Of a DNA stretch of 15,394 nucleotides, positions 5,718 to 12,638 are shown piece by piece (position 1 is the stretch's first letter; each line of letters starts with the position of its first letter). Position numbers and translations under genes: made by a program. The notes below the pieces were generated by a model. It worked only from the letters and a program-made list of their open reading frames with translations. It had not been told where the DNA came from and ran no database searches. This stretch comes from CAZRUM01 sp964603435 (GTDB lineage Bacteria > Patescibacteriota > Patescibacteriia > Magasanikbacterales > UBA922). The stretch lies in assembly GCA_964603435.1 (NCBI GenBank), contig CAZRUM010000021.1:1-15394 (forward strand), written 5' to 3'.

Positions 5718-7028
5718 TTAACTTCTTAATTCTTTCATCATATCAACACGTTTTTGAATCAACTCTTCTGTGCCGATGTCTTCTCGATGAAATAAGGGTC
5801 CTTTGATTTTATTAATTTCAGACTCGGCAATAATTTGAGCTTCTGCAATGGTGTCGGCTACTCCAACTACAGCGACAGTGCGAGAGCCAATTTCATATAG
5901 CCCATCTTCACGCTGATCAACTGAGGCTAGGTAGAGTCTGTTTTTATCTTCCACTTCACTAATATCAATCTTTTCATTTTTTACTGGACTATCCGGATAA
6001 CCATTGGGTACTGCATATTTACAAACTGTAGCTTTATTGGCAAATTTTGCATGATCTTGAGTCAAGTTACCCTCAGTTATTGCTTGGCAAAGCTCTACAA
6101 AGTCGGAGGAGAGAATTGCTAAAACATTTTCTGCTTCTGGGTCACCAAGACGTGCATTATATTCAATAAGTTTAACGCCATTTTTTGTGACCATAAAACC
6201 ACCATAGAGAATACCTTTATAACCTTCACCAAATTTATCACGCAGGGCATCACAAGTTTTTTGATTTATATCCTGTGCAGTTTTGATATCCCCGTCAGTT
6301 AGGAAAGGTAAACTGTGATTGGCATCAGAATAAGTTCCCATACCACCAGTATTTAGGCCGGTATCTCCTGCAAAAGCACGTTTGTGGTCCTGTACAGCTG
6401 GCATGTGCGCCAAATGCTCTCCATCACAAAAACTCATGAGAGAAAACTCTTGTCCAATAAATTTTTCTTCTATTACAAAACTCCCACCGTCAGAAATTAA
6501 CTCTTCACAATAAGCTAAGGCTTCAGCGTGCGAATGAAGATGGTCTCCTGCTACTTTTACACCCTTACCACCCATTAGTCCATCGTATTTCACAACATAA
6601 AGTTCACCCAGTTCTTCTAGAAATTCTTTTACACCATCCAGACTAGAAAAGTTTTTATATTTTGGACTGCCTGGAATTTTATAATCAGTTGTGAGGTCTC
6701 GGGTAAAAGCTTTACTACTTTCTAGCTGAGCCAAGTTTTTCTTTGGTCCGACAGTTGGAATATTATTTTTCCACAGAATATCTGCTACACCAGCAGACAG
6801 AGGACCTTCTGGACCAATAAAAGCCAGCTCAATATTATTGGTCTTAGCAAAGTGTAAAACAACTTCTGGATCAGAAATTTTATCTACATTATAGCCAGTA
6901 GAGATTTCTTTTATGCCGGGATTATTACTAGAAGCTAGACAAAATAAATTTGGATTTTGTGGTGAGTTTTTGAAAGCACGAGTAATAGCATGTTCGCGAG
7001 CTCCAGAGCCAATTATTAATACATTCAT
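5718..7028 (-). CDS. purD: Phosphoribosylamine-glycine ligase (GAR synthetase)
   Basis: Joins 5-phosphoribosylamine and glycine with ATP, the second pathway step. It is an ATP-grasp enzyme of 436 residues, close to the family norm of about 430. The N domain starts MNVLIIGSGAREHA, with the GPEGPL loop near 73. The ATP-grasp P-loop-like segment VVKYDGLMGGKGV lies near 144-156. Then come the family signature LNTGGMGTYS near 225 and the metal and ADP-binding EYNARLGDPEAE near 290. The C-terminal domain is complete. The start has only an AT-rich leader and no SD. It is 3 bases from both the cupin gene upstream and the Nudix gene downstream, within the tightest part of the cluster. Because phosphoribosylamine is unstable, close linkage with purF, two genes upstream, is sensible. 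Confidence 0.97.
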   Translation of the reverse strand: MNVLIIGSGAREHAITRAFKNSPQNPNLFCLASSNNPGIKEISTGYNVDKISDPEVVLHFAKTNNIELAFIGPEGPLSAGVADILWKNNIPTVGPKKNLAQLESSKAFTRDLTTDYKIPGSPKYKNFSSLDGVKEFLEELGELYVVKYDGLMGGKGVKVAGDHLHSHAEALAYCEELISDGGSFVIEEKFIGQEFSLMSFCDGEHLAHMPAVQDHKRAFAGDTGLNTGGMGTYSDANHSLPFLTDGDIKTAQDINQKTCDALRDKFGEGYKGILYGGFMVTKNGVKLIEYNARLGDPEAENVLAILSSDFVELCQAITEGNLTQDHAKFANKATVCKYAVPNGYPDSPVKNEKIDISEVEDKNRLYLASVDQREDGLYEIGSRTVAVVGVADTIAEAQIIAESEINKIKGPLFHREDIGTEELIQKRVDMMKELRS

Positions 7029-7031
7029 ATA

Positions 7032-7382
7032 TTACATTTTATTGTTATTTCTAATACTGTCAATTATTTCTGTAATGTCACCATGGGCTTTCCAAAAAGT
7101 CAGAGAAGTTTCGTTAAAGGGGTTTGTATGTATGTGTTGTGTGAGTGGCGGAATATCTATTGATTCTCCTTCGTTCAAGACAACTTCTTTTTCTGATCCG
7201 TCTTCCTCAAAAAGTTTCATTGTACATTTTCCTTTTATTTGAAATAAAGATTCCAAAACAGGTCTGTTGTGTTTTGATAATTCTTGTTTTGGATTAATTT
7301 CTAAAGTTCCAACACTTAAATTTTTATCAGAAAAAGCAATTATTATATTTCCTTGTGACAAGTTGTATTTTTCAAAATCCAT
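7032..7382 (-). CDS. Small single-domain cupin, function unknown
   Basis: The 116-residue protein has both cupin motifs in order. Motif 1 is around LSKHNRPVLESLFQIKG (about 35-51), with one metal-type His and a Glu. Motif 2 is around EGESIDIPPLTQHIHTN (about 71-87), with the P-P turn and His. One of the two usual motif 1 histidines is replaced, so metal binding may be weak or differ from canonical cupins. No enzymatic activity can be assigned. It lies between purF (6-base gap) and purD (3-base gap), exactly between the enzyme making phosphoribosylamine and the one consuming it, which suggests a pathway-related accessory or sensing role, though this is inference. No SD is seen. Confidence 0.85.
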   Translation of the reverse strand: MDFEKYNLSQGNIIIAFSDKNLSVGTLEINPKQELSKHNRPVLESLFQIKGKCTMKLFEEDGSEKEVVLNEGESIDIPPLTQHIHTNPFNETSLTFWKAHGDITEIIDSIRNNNKM

Positions 7383-7388
7383 ATAATT

Positions 7389-8861
7389 TTATTTATAATC
7401 ATGTTTTTCAAGATCTTTTTCTTTTTCAAGTTTGTCTAATTTTTTTGTATCAATATCTCCTGTAATATAAACACTATCTAGACAGGCCATGCAAGGTCTA
7501 TCAATATTGTGCTCACCCTTGCGGGTGACAGCTTCTACTAGATCATCTATATCTTGATACATGATTTTATCAGCTCCAATATATTCTCCAATTTCTTCTA
7601 CAGTTTTATTTGAACCAATTAATTCCGCTTTTGTAGGAATGGCTACACCGTAATAACAAGGGAATTTTACGGGTGGGCAAGCTGATAGAAAATAGACTTC
7701 TTTGGCGCCAGCATCGCGGACAAGCTTTACAACTTCTTTGCTAGTAGTACCGCGAACAATAGAGTCGTCCACGAGCATTACAGTTTTACCAGAGAGTTCG
7801 ATTTCTTGTGGAGAAAGTTTTTGTAAAACTGATTTTCTTCTTTTTTCTTGACCTGGCATGATAAATGTTCTGCCAACAAAAGGATTTTTGTATAAACCTT
7901 CGCTGTATCGAACACCAAGATTGTATGCCAAAGAAAGTGCAGCTGTGTTGGAAGAAAAGGGAACTGGGACAACTACATCTGGCAAAAGTCCAGGATTTTC
8001 TTTTTTCCATTTTTCAGCTAAGTTTTGGCCCATACGTAGTCTGGCTCTATAAACACTCACGTTGTTTAAAATTGAATCAGGACGAGCCAAATAAACGTAT
8101 TCAAAAATACAAGGATTCAATTTATCTTTCCTTATTATTCTACTGTACATCTCACCTTTTTCATTTATATAAATCACTTCACCTGGTTGGACATTGCCTT
8201 GAGATTTAAAACCAAGTGGATAAAACATGGTATTTTCTGAGGCAAAAATATAATCCATCTTTCCATCACTATTCTCTCTAGTACCACAAACAAATGGTCT
8301 AATACCATGAGGGTCACGGAAAGCTACCATGCCTTTGCCCGCAATAACAGCTACACAAGAATAAGCACCTTTAGCTCTATCATAGACTGATTCTACTGCA
8401 GTACAAATGTTTTCAAAAATATCATTTTCAGTATCTAGGTCATGAAATTTTGAAGCAAAAGTATTTAAAATAACTTCTACATCACAGCCAGAGTTACATT
8501 GGTATTTATCCTTCTCTAGTAATTCTTTTTTAAGCTCGGAGTAGTTTGTCAGGTCACCATTGTGAGCCATGGCAATACCGTAAGGTGAATTTACTATGAA
8601 GGGTTGAGCGTCTTCTATGGACACTTGTGAACCAACAGTCGGGTAGCGAGTATGACCAATACCAAGGTTACCTTCAAGTCTCACCATATCTTCGGTTTTG
8701 AAGATTTCGCGCACATAACCAATACCTTTTTGGAGGTGAAATCTCTCGCCGTGAGTCACGATGCCAGCTGCATCTTGTCCACGATGTTGCAGGTGAATAA
8801 TACCATCATACAAATCTTCTGCAACTGGTTTGTTTGAAAATATTCCTAAGACTCCGCACAT
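7389..8861 (-). CDS. purF: Amidophosphoribosyltransferase, [4Fe-4S] type
   Basis: Commits PRPP to purines by making phosphoribosylamine from PRPP and glutamine. The 490 residues start MCGVLGIF, so the catalytic glutaminase cysteine is residue 2 after Met removal; LQHRGQDAAG (24-33), GHTRYPT (69-75) and HNGDL (100-104) complete the class II glutaminase site. The PRPP loop is VMLVDDSIVRGTT (361-373). Cysteines 251, 402, 457 and 460 match the iron-sulfur ligands of the Bacillus subtilis enzyme (236, 382, 437, 440), with equal 55- and 3-residue spacings between the last three. The N-terminal propeptide of the Bacillus enzyme is absent. Upstream lies a duplicated 14-bp repeat and no SD. It leads the tightly packed purF-cupin-purD-Nudix-purN block, and allosteric control by purine nucleotides is expected from the family. 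Confidence 0.97.
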   Translation of the reverse strand: MCGVLGIFSNKPVAEDLYDGIIHLQHRGQDAAGIVTHGERFHLQKGIGYVREIFKTEDMVRLEGNLGIGHTRYPTVGSQVSIEDAQPFIVNSPYGIAMAHNGDLTNYSELKKELLEKDKYQCNSGCDVEVILNTFASKFHDLDTENDIFENICTAVESVYDRAKGAYSCVAVIAGKGMVAFRDPHGIRPFVCGTRENSDGKMDYIFASENTMFYPLGFKSQGNVQPGEVIYINEKGEMYSRIIRKDKLNPCIFEYVYLARPDSILNNVSVYRARLRMGQNLAEKWKKENPGLLPDVVVPVPFSSNTAALSLAYNLGVRYSEGLYKNPFVGRTFIMPGQEKRRKSVLQKLSPQEIELSGKTVMLVDDSIVRGTTSKEVVKLVRDAGAKEVYFLSACPPVKFPCYYGVAIPTKAELIGSNKTVEEIGEYIGADKIMYQDIDDLVEAVTRKGEHNIDRPCMACLDSVYITGDIDTKKLDKLEKEKDLEKHDYK

Positions 8862-8869
8862 AATAAATA

Positions 8870-8900
8870 AGTTAAAAGTATAAAGTTAAAAGTATAAAGT
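8870..8900. repeat. 14-bp direct repeat upstream of purF
   Basis: AGTTAAAAGTATAA occurs twice in tandem (8870-8883, 8884-8897), followed by a third partial AGT. It fills most of the 49-base purB-purF gap just before the purF start codon, so it will be part of the purF leader or the intergenic message. It looks like a simple duplication; no binding protein is suggested. Confidence 0.85.
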
Positions 8901-8910
8901 CGTGAGTCTA

Positions 8911-10269
8911 TTATATTAAATTTACAAGTTTTTCTGACAATCCAATATATTTTTCAGGGCTCAATTTTAATAGCCTATCTTTTTCTGTTTTTGGAATGTT
9001 TAATTTACCAACAAATTCATGAATACTATCCAAAGTCATTTCTTGTCCGCGAGTAAGTTTTTTTAACTGTTCGTACGCATCGGTATGCCCAAGCTTTCTT
9101 AGAATTGTTTGAATAGCTTCTGCTAGTACCTCTGGATTGTCAGCCAATTCTTTTTGTAATTGTATTTTGTTGATAGTCAAACGAGACAGACCATTTAAAA
9201 TATTTTTAATTGCGAGTAGTGAGTGAGCTAAACCAACTCCTTGGTTTCTAAGAACTGTACTGTCGGATAAATCTCTTTGCATTCTAGAGATTGGTAATTT
9301 TTCCGCTAGATGAGTGAAATATGCGTTGGCAATACCAAGATTACCTTCGGCATTTTCAAAATAAATTGGATTTATTTTATGAGGCATTGTAGAAGATCCT
9401 ACTTCACCAGGTTTATTTTTCTGAGCAAATATTCCACGACTAATATACATCCAAGTGTCACGACAAAAATCAATAAGTATTGTATTTACTCTGGAAAGTA
9501 TATGATAGCTTTCAGCCAGAGAATCATGTGGTTCAATCTGAATTGTTAGTAAGTTTGGCTCGAGTCCTAGAGATTTTATAAATTTACTAGAAAAGTTTAG
9601 CCAATTAATATTTGGATAAGCAACTACGTGTGCACCCCAAGTACCAGTAGCACCACCAAATTTACCTTGCAGACCATGTTGTTTTAGTTGTTTTATCTGT
9701 CTGCCAAGTCTGCTAGCGACCACGGCCAATTCTTTTCCAACGGTAGTAGGAGTTGCAGTTTGTCCATGAGTTAGCGCTAGCATTGGTGTACCTTTGTATT
9801 TTTTGGCAAGACTTACAATATTTTTGTAAACATCCAGTAAAGAATTTAGATAGGGTTTGTGTAGTCCATCTTTCCACATTAGGGAATAGCTAAGATTATT
9901 TATATCCTCGGAAGTCAAAGCAAAGTGAATAAACGGAATATAATTTTTTAATGGAGTATTAATAATTTTCCTTTGCAAAAAATATTCAATAGCTTTGACA
10001 TCATGTTTGGTAACGCTTTCTATTTTTTTTATTACTTTGGCATCAGTTAGAGAAAAATTTTCATAAAGTCCACGTAGTTTTTTCTGGTTGATAGGGGAGA
10101 TAGGTTTTATTTCTTTTACACCTGTCTCTTTTGAAAGCGCAATTAAATACTCAACCTCAACCATAAGGCGGTATTTCATCAGAGCCATTTCGGAGAAGTA
10201 TTGTGATAAATCTGAAGTTTGATTTGAATAGCGTCCGTCGATTGGGGATATAGAAGTTAATGAATTCAT
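8911..10269 (-). CDS. purB: Adenylosuccinate lyase
   Basis: Catalyses two fumarate-releasing reactions: SAICAR to AICAR in IMP synthesis, and adenylosuccinate to AMP. The 452-residue protein matches the long E. coli-type subfamily (456) rather than the ~430-residue Bacillus type. Support comes from the N-terminal SPIDGRY motif (8-14), TSEDINN (119-125), the catalytic THGQ histidine (H168), and the signature GSSTMPHKINP (291-301) containing the catalytic serine. The segment QRDLSDSTVLRNQG near 330 also matches. The start follows an AT-rich leader with no SD. It lies 49 bases upstream of purF and 92 bases downstream of purE, the latter gap filled by a large inverted repeat. It serves both IMP and AMP synthesis, although purA is not in the window. 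Confidence 0.97.
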   Translation of the reverse strand: MNSLTSISPIDGRYSNQTSDLSQYFSEMALMKYRLMVEVEYLIALSKETGVKEIKPISPINQKKLRGLYENFSLTDAKVIKKIESVTKHDVKAIEYFLQRKIINTPLKNYIPFIHFALTSEDINNLSYSLMWKDGLHKPYLNSLLDVYKNIVSLAKKYKGTPMLALTHGQTATPTTVGKELAVVASRLGRQIKQLKQHGLQGKFGGATGTWGAHVVAYPNINWLNFSSKFIKSLGLEPNLLTIQIEPHDSLAESYHILSRVNTILIDFCRDTWMYISRGIFAQKNKPGEVGSSTMPHKINPIYFENAEGNLGIANAYFTHLAEKLPISRMQRDLSDSTVLRNQGVGLAHSLLAIKNILNGLSRLTINKIQLQKELADNPEVLAEAIQTILRKLGHTDAYEQLKKLTRGQEMTLDSIHEFVGKLNIPKTEKDRLLKLSPEKYIGLSEKLVNLI

Positions 10270-10278
10270 AAGTTTAAA

Positions 10279-10356
10279 TAGAACACAGATTAAACTGATT
10301 TAACAGATTAGAACAGATCAGTTTTTGTCAGTTCTATCTGTTAGATCAGTGTTCTA
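10279..10356. repeat. Imperfect inverted repeat between purE and purB
   Basis: Outer arms TAGAACAC (10279-10286) and GTGTTCTA (10349-10356) are perfect complements. Inside are further, imperfectly paired blocks: AACAGATTAGAAC (left) and GTTCTATCTGTTA (right), built from repeated CAGATT/AATCTG-type words. The whole could fold into a long hairpin. The GTTCTA ends recur in the spacers at 11501-11551 and 12552-12638. Confidence 0.75.
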
Positions 10357-10361
10357 TCTGA

Positions 10362-10751
10362 TTAATTATTTAGATTGTTTATTCTAGCAACTGCCAAAGC
10401 ACAATTTTTTGGATCAAGAATAGTTAAAACTGGGACATTGCTTGGCATTTGTAGAGTTGAGTGAATGTTTATTGACATGTCCTGTTTATCTTTGAAAGGA
10501 GGGCAAGCAATGACAGGTTTGTCAGAGTTGCCCGCTACAAAACCAGACAGAGCATTACTTCTACCTGCAATTGTAATATAAACTACTTGTTCGTTTTTGT
10601 ATTTTTCTAAAATTTCTAAACCCTTCTTTGCTTCTTTATGAGCCGAGGCGATATGAGATTCGTGCTCAACTTCAAGTTCGTCTAGTTTGTCTGTTATTTG
10701 TTTGGCCCAGCTCTCGTCAGAAGTGGAACCCATGATAAGTATCGCTTTCAT
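10362..10751 (-). CDS. purE: AIR carboxylase, class II PurE
   Basis: The N-terminal MGSTSDESWA motif (7-16) is the AIR-binding loop typical of PurE. The 129 residues are shorter than E. coli PurE (169). The diagnostic segments are class II: SAHK (39-42) and AGRSN (62-66), as in the carboxylase half of animal PAICS, where class I enzymes have SAHRT and a GAAHLPG-type loop. Class II PurE carboxylates AIR directly with CO2 to CAIR, so no PurK or N5-CAIR is needed, and no purK is present in the window. The active-site His is His41 by alignment with that motif. Leader lacks an SD. It is separated from purC by a divergent unrelated gene, so it probably needs its own promoter; a weak candidate overlaps the promoter of that gene. 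Confidence 0.93.
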   Translation of the reverse strand: MKAILIMGSTSDESWAKQITDKLDELEVEHESHIASAHKEAKKGLEILEKYKNEQVVYITIAGRSNALSGFVAGNSDKPVIACPPFKDKQDMSINIHSTLQMPSNVPVLTILDPKNCALAVARINNLNN

Positions 10752-10801
10752 AAGATAATGATTAAGGAATAAAGAGTAAGGAATTATGAATTAATTTTAA
10801 A

Positions 10802-10830
10802 TTGACACTTGTTATAATATATGATATAAG
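10802..10830 (+). promoter_or_regulatory. Strong sigma70-type promoter of the 10878 gene
   Basis: TTGACA at 10802-10807 is followed after exactly 17 bases by TATAAG at 10825-10830. Start would be near 10837, with a ~40-base leader to the ATG at 10878. This fixes the strand of the downstream gene. Confidence 0.75.
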
Positions 10831-10842
10831 ATATTTAGATAA
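10814..10842 (-). promoter_or_regulatory. Possible divergent promoter toward purE
   Basis: On the - strand TTATCT (complement of 10837-10842) and TATTAT (complement of 10814-10819) are 17 bases apart. The -10 is good but the -35 matches only three of six positions. It would drive purE onward, as the gene between purE and purC separates purE from purM-purC. It overlaps the + strand promoter, so the two would compete. Confidence 0.3.
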
Positions 10843-10864
10843 TCATTCCCTAGTTTGGGGGGGT

Positions 10865-10869
10865 AAGGA
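10865..10869 (+). promoter_or_regulatory. Shine-Dalgarno site of the 10878 gene
   Basis: AAGGA lies eight bases before the ATG, following a run of seven G (10858-10863 region). It supports the + strand reading and the start at 10878. Confidence 0.65.
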
Positions 10870-10877
10870 CGTGAGAG

Positions 10878-11318
10878 ATGAGGTTTGTCCAGTGTGGTCA
10901 TGCGGTCTCTGATGACATCGACGATCTTCCGGAGCTTGAGCGTAAGATGTTGGTTCATGCTTGTGTCGAGATGACCTACATCATGGAGGTGAAAGGCAAA
11001 ATTTGGAGGCCGGTTCGACTGACAGCTGTCATCACTGCCGGCCTCTTCCTGTTCCTCTGTTGTATTCCTGGAGTGGTTGACGACATCAGGTGGTCTATAC
11101 TCACCGCTCTTCTGAGCACCATCTCGATCCCCTTCTTCGTTGGGGCTGTGGTTGGGATGATAGTAGAAAAGCGGGCAGGAGGGTACTTGAACAGCATCGC
11201 GAATCTTCTGAGCAAATGCTCTCCGGAGACCAGGTTCTTCATCGGGCAGTGTGTCTGGGGGAGTAGCGAGCTTTGCAGAGCCTTCAAGAGGGCTGATCTC
11301 GAGATACCCTCTCCCTAG
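10878..11318 (+). CDS. Unrecognised small membrane protein with two helices
   Basis: I do not recognise this 146-residue protein. The N-terminal ~42 residues are soluble and acidic (DDIDDLPELERK), then two hydrophobic segments at about 46-66 and 73-95 form a likely helical hairpin separated by the short VVDDIR turn, and a ~50-residue basic-rich tail follows, with Cys114, 125 and 133. Both termini are predicted to face the same side, most likely the cytoplasm. It has a consensus promoter, an SD site and its own terminator, so it is an independent gene between purE and purC on the opposite strand. Base composition is visibly richer in G+C than the flanking pur genes and the codons differ (many CTC, CTG, ATC). 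A 176-residue open frame on the other strand across it lacks an SD site and is Pro/Arg-rich, so it is judged a shadow. Function unknown. Confidence 0.75.
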   Translation: MRFVQCGHAVSDDIDDLPELERKMLVHACVEMTYIMEVKGKIWRPVRLTAVITAGLFLFLCCIPGVVDDIRWSILTALLSTISIPFFVGAVVGMIVEKRAGGYLNSIANLLSKCSPETRFFIGQCVWGSSELCRAFKRADLEIPSP

Positions 11319-11425
11319 CGTCCACTCCACTGGGCGTGTCAAATTAGTTCTTTGCTCTATTCAGAGCGACAGTCAGGGGAGTGTTAAACTCAACATCGGA
11401 GTGCACCTTCCCTGGCGCTCCATTC

Positions 11426-11460
11426 AAAAGGCTATCTGTTTCAGGTAGTTTTTTGTTTTT
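11426..11460 (+). terminator. Intrinsic terminator of the 10878 gene
   Basis: The stem CTATCTG / CAGGTAG (11432-11438 and 11442-11448, one G-U pair) has a 3-base loop, two outer G-U pairs and A-U pairs to an AAAA flank, then a T-rich tract TTTTTTG followed by more T. It lies about 110 bases after the stop codon. The stretch 11319-11425 between is G+C-rich but shows no further gene. It protects the convergent purC from readthrough. Confidence 0.75.
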
Positions 11461-11500
11461 TAAAGTACAAATATTTATCTTGGATTATCCTGGAAATCAT

Positions 11501-11551
11501 GGTAATCTGCGTTCTATTGTATTTTGTTTATTTCATAGAACGCAGATTACC
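11501..11551. repeat. Perfect 17-bp inverted repeat past purC
   Basis: The arms GGTAATCTGCGTTCTAT (11501-11517) and ATAGAACGCAGATTACC (11535-11551) are perfect complements around a 17-base AT-rich loop. Outer bases extend the symmetry with gaps to TCCTGG near 11488 and CCAGGA near 11568, the latter touching the purC stop codon. No U tract follows on the - strand, so it is not a classic terminator. It shares the GTTCTAT end word with the spacers at 10279 and 12552. Confidence 0.9.
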
Positions 11552-11574
11552 AGAATTACCAAGATTTACCAGGA

Positions 11575-12534
11575 TTATAAATATTTTTGTAGATTTTTTG
11601 ATAATCGTTCATTCACATCTCCACTTGGGAATTCAAACTTTTGTCCAGTAATCATTTCATAAAGCATGATATAGCGACGAGAAAGCTCTATGACTAGTTC
11701 ATCTGGTGCAGGAGGTAGCGTTTTGTCGTTGTATGGATCACAATTATCTTTAAACCATAATCTTAAAAATTCTTTATCAATATTTTCTGGTTCTTCACCA
11801 CTTGCCATTCTATCTTCGTAACTCTCTGCAATCCAGTAGCGAGAAGAGTCTGGGGTATGGATTTCGTCAATTAGTAATATATTACCAGCTTCGTCTTTAC
11901 CAAATTCATATTTAGTATCTACCAAAATTAAACCATTTTTAGCAGCAGTTTTCTGACCGAAGATAAATAATTCCAAAGCTTTATCAGAAACAAAATCCCA
12001 ATCTTCTTGTGTCATTAGACCTCGTGAGACAATTTTTGTAGCACTAATTGACTCGTCATGATCGTCGGCTTTTGTAGTAGGGGTGACAATTGGTGTCGCA
12101 AACTTTTGATTTTTTACTAGACCTTCTGGCAGAGTATTGCCACAAAATTCTCTTACGCCGTCTTTGTAATTTACCCAAGCAGAAGTATCAGTTGTACCAG
12201 TGATATAACCGCGAACTACAAACTCCACTGGGAAAACTGTACATTTTTTACCAACCGTTACATTTGGGTCAGAAATATCAATAACATGATTATCTACAAT
12301 GTGTTTTGTTTGCTGGAACCACCAGGCACTTGTTTGATTTAGGACCTGTCCCTTGAAAGGGATAGAAGCTAAGATTCTATCAAACGCACTTTGTCTGTCA
12401 GTTGTTATTAAAATCATTTTATCTTCCATTTCGTAACTGTCACGTACTTTACCAATTTTTTTATTTGGGAGTGGGAGGTTGGTCTCAATTAAACAGTTAG
12501 ATAGATTGTTTTTTATTGTTTCTTTGTAGTTCAT
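11575..12534 (-). CDS. purC: SAICAR synthetase, long ADE1-like form
   Basis: Joins CAIR and aspartate with ATP to give SAICAR. Motifs present: KIGKVRDSYE for the nucleotide fold (about 26-35), TTDRQSAFDR (about 44-53), the VVRGYITGT block near 106-114, and DEIHTPDSSRYW near 222-233, characteristic of SAICAR synthetases. The 319 residues exceed the ~240 of E. coli PurC and match the longer yeast ADE1-type enzyme, including the extra region near 235-300. The start follows an AT-rich leader with no SD. It follows the PurQ-PurS fusion by about 100 bases containing an inverted repeat, and its stop codon lies within the edge of another inverted repeat. With class II PurE downstream, the CAIR and SAICAR steps are encoded close together, but an unrelated gene on the other strand separates them. 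Confidence 0.96.
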   Translation of the reverse strand: MNYKETIKNNLSNCLIETNLPLPNKKIGKVRDSYEMEDKMILITTDRQSAFDRILASIPFKGQVLNQTSAWWFQQTKHIVDNHVIDISDPNVTVGKKCTVFPVEFVVRGYITGTTDTSAWVNYKDGVREFCGNTLPEGLVKNQKFATPIVTPTTKADDHDESISATKIVSRGLMTQEDWDFVSDKALELFIFGQKTAAKNGLILVDTKYEFGKDEAGNILLIDEIHTPDSSRYWIAESYEDRMASGEEPENIDKEFLRLWFKDNCDPYNDKTLPPAPDELVIELSRRYIMLYEMITGQKFEFPSGDVNERLSKNLQKYL

Positions 12535-12551
12535 ATAAATAATTTTTGTAG

Positions 12552-12638
12552 AATAGAACTCAAATTATACAAATTGTGACAAATTATCGCAAATCAATTT
12601 GTGTTGATTTGTTGTATTTGTTAGATTTGTGTTCTATT
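12552..12638. repeat. Imperfect inverted repeat between purQ-S and purC
   Basis: The outer arms AATAGAAC (12552-12559) and GTTCTATT (12631-12638) are perfect complements. The interior consists of AAATTGTG/CAAATC-type words on one side and GATTTG/TTTG words on the other, which pair imperfectly. The right arm overlaps the last two bases of the PurQ-PurS stop codon. It is the third spacer with GTTCTAT ends. Confidence 0.7.

Noticed and set aside
8870..8900. Tandem promoter or operator before purF
   Set aside because: The duplicated 14-bp unit is simple AT-rich sequence with no symmetric half sites or convincing -35/-10 pairs.
10812..11342. A 176-codon open frame on the - strand opposite the two-helix gene
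   Set aside because: It has no SD or promoter, is Pro/Arg-rich without fold-like features, and overlaps a + strand gene with a consensus promoter, SD and terminator.
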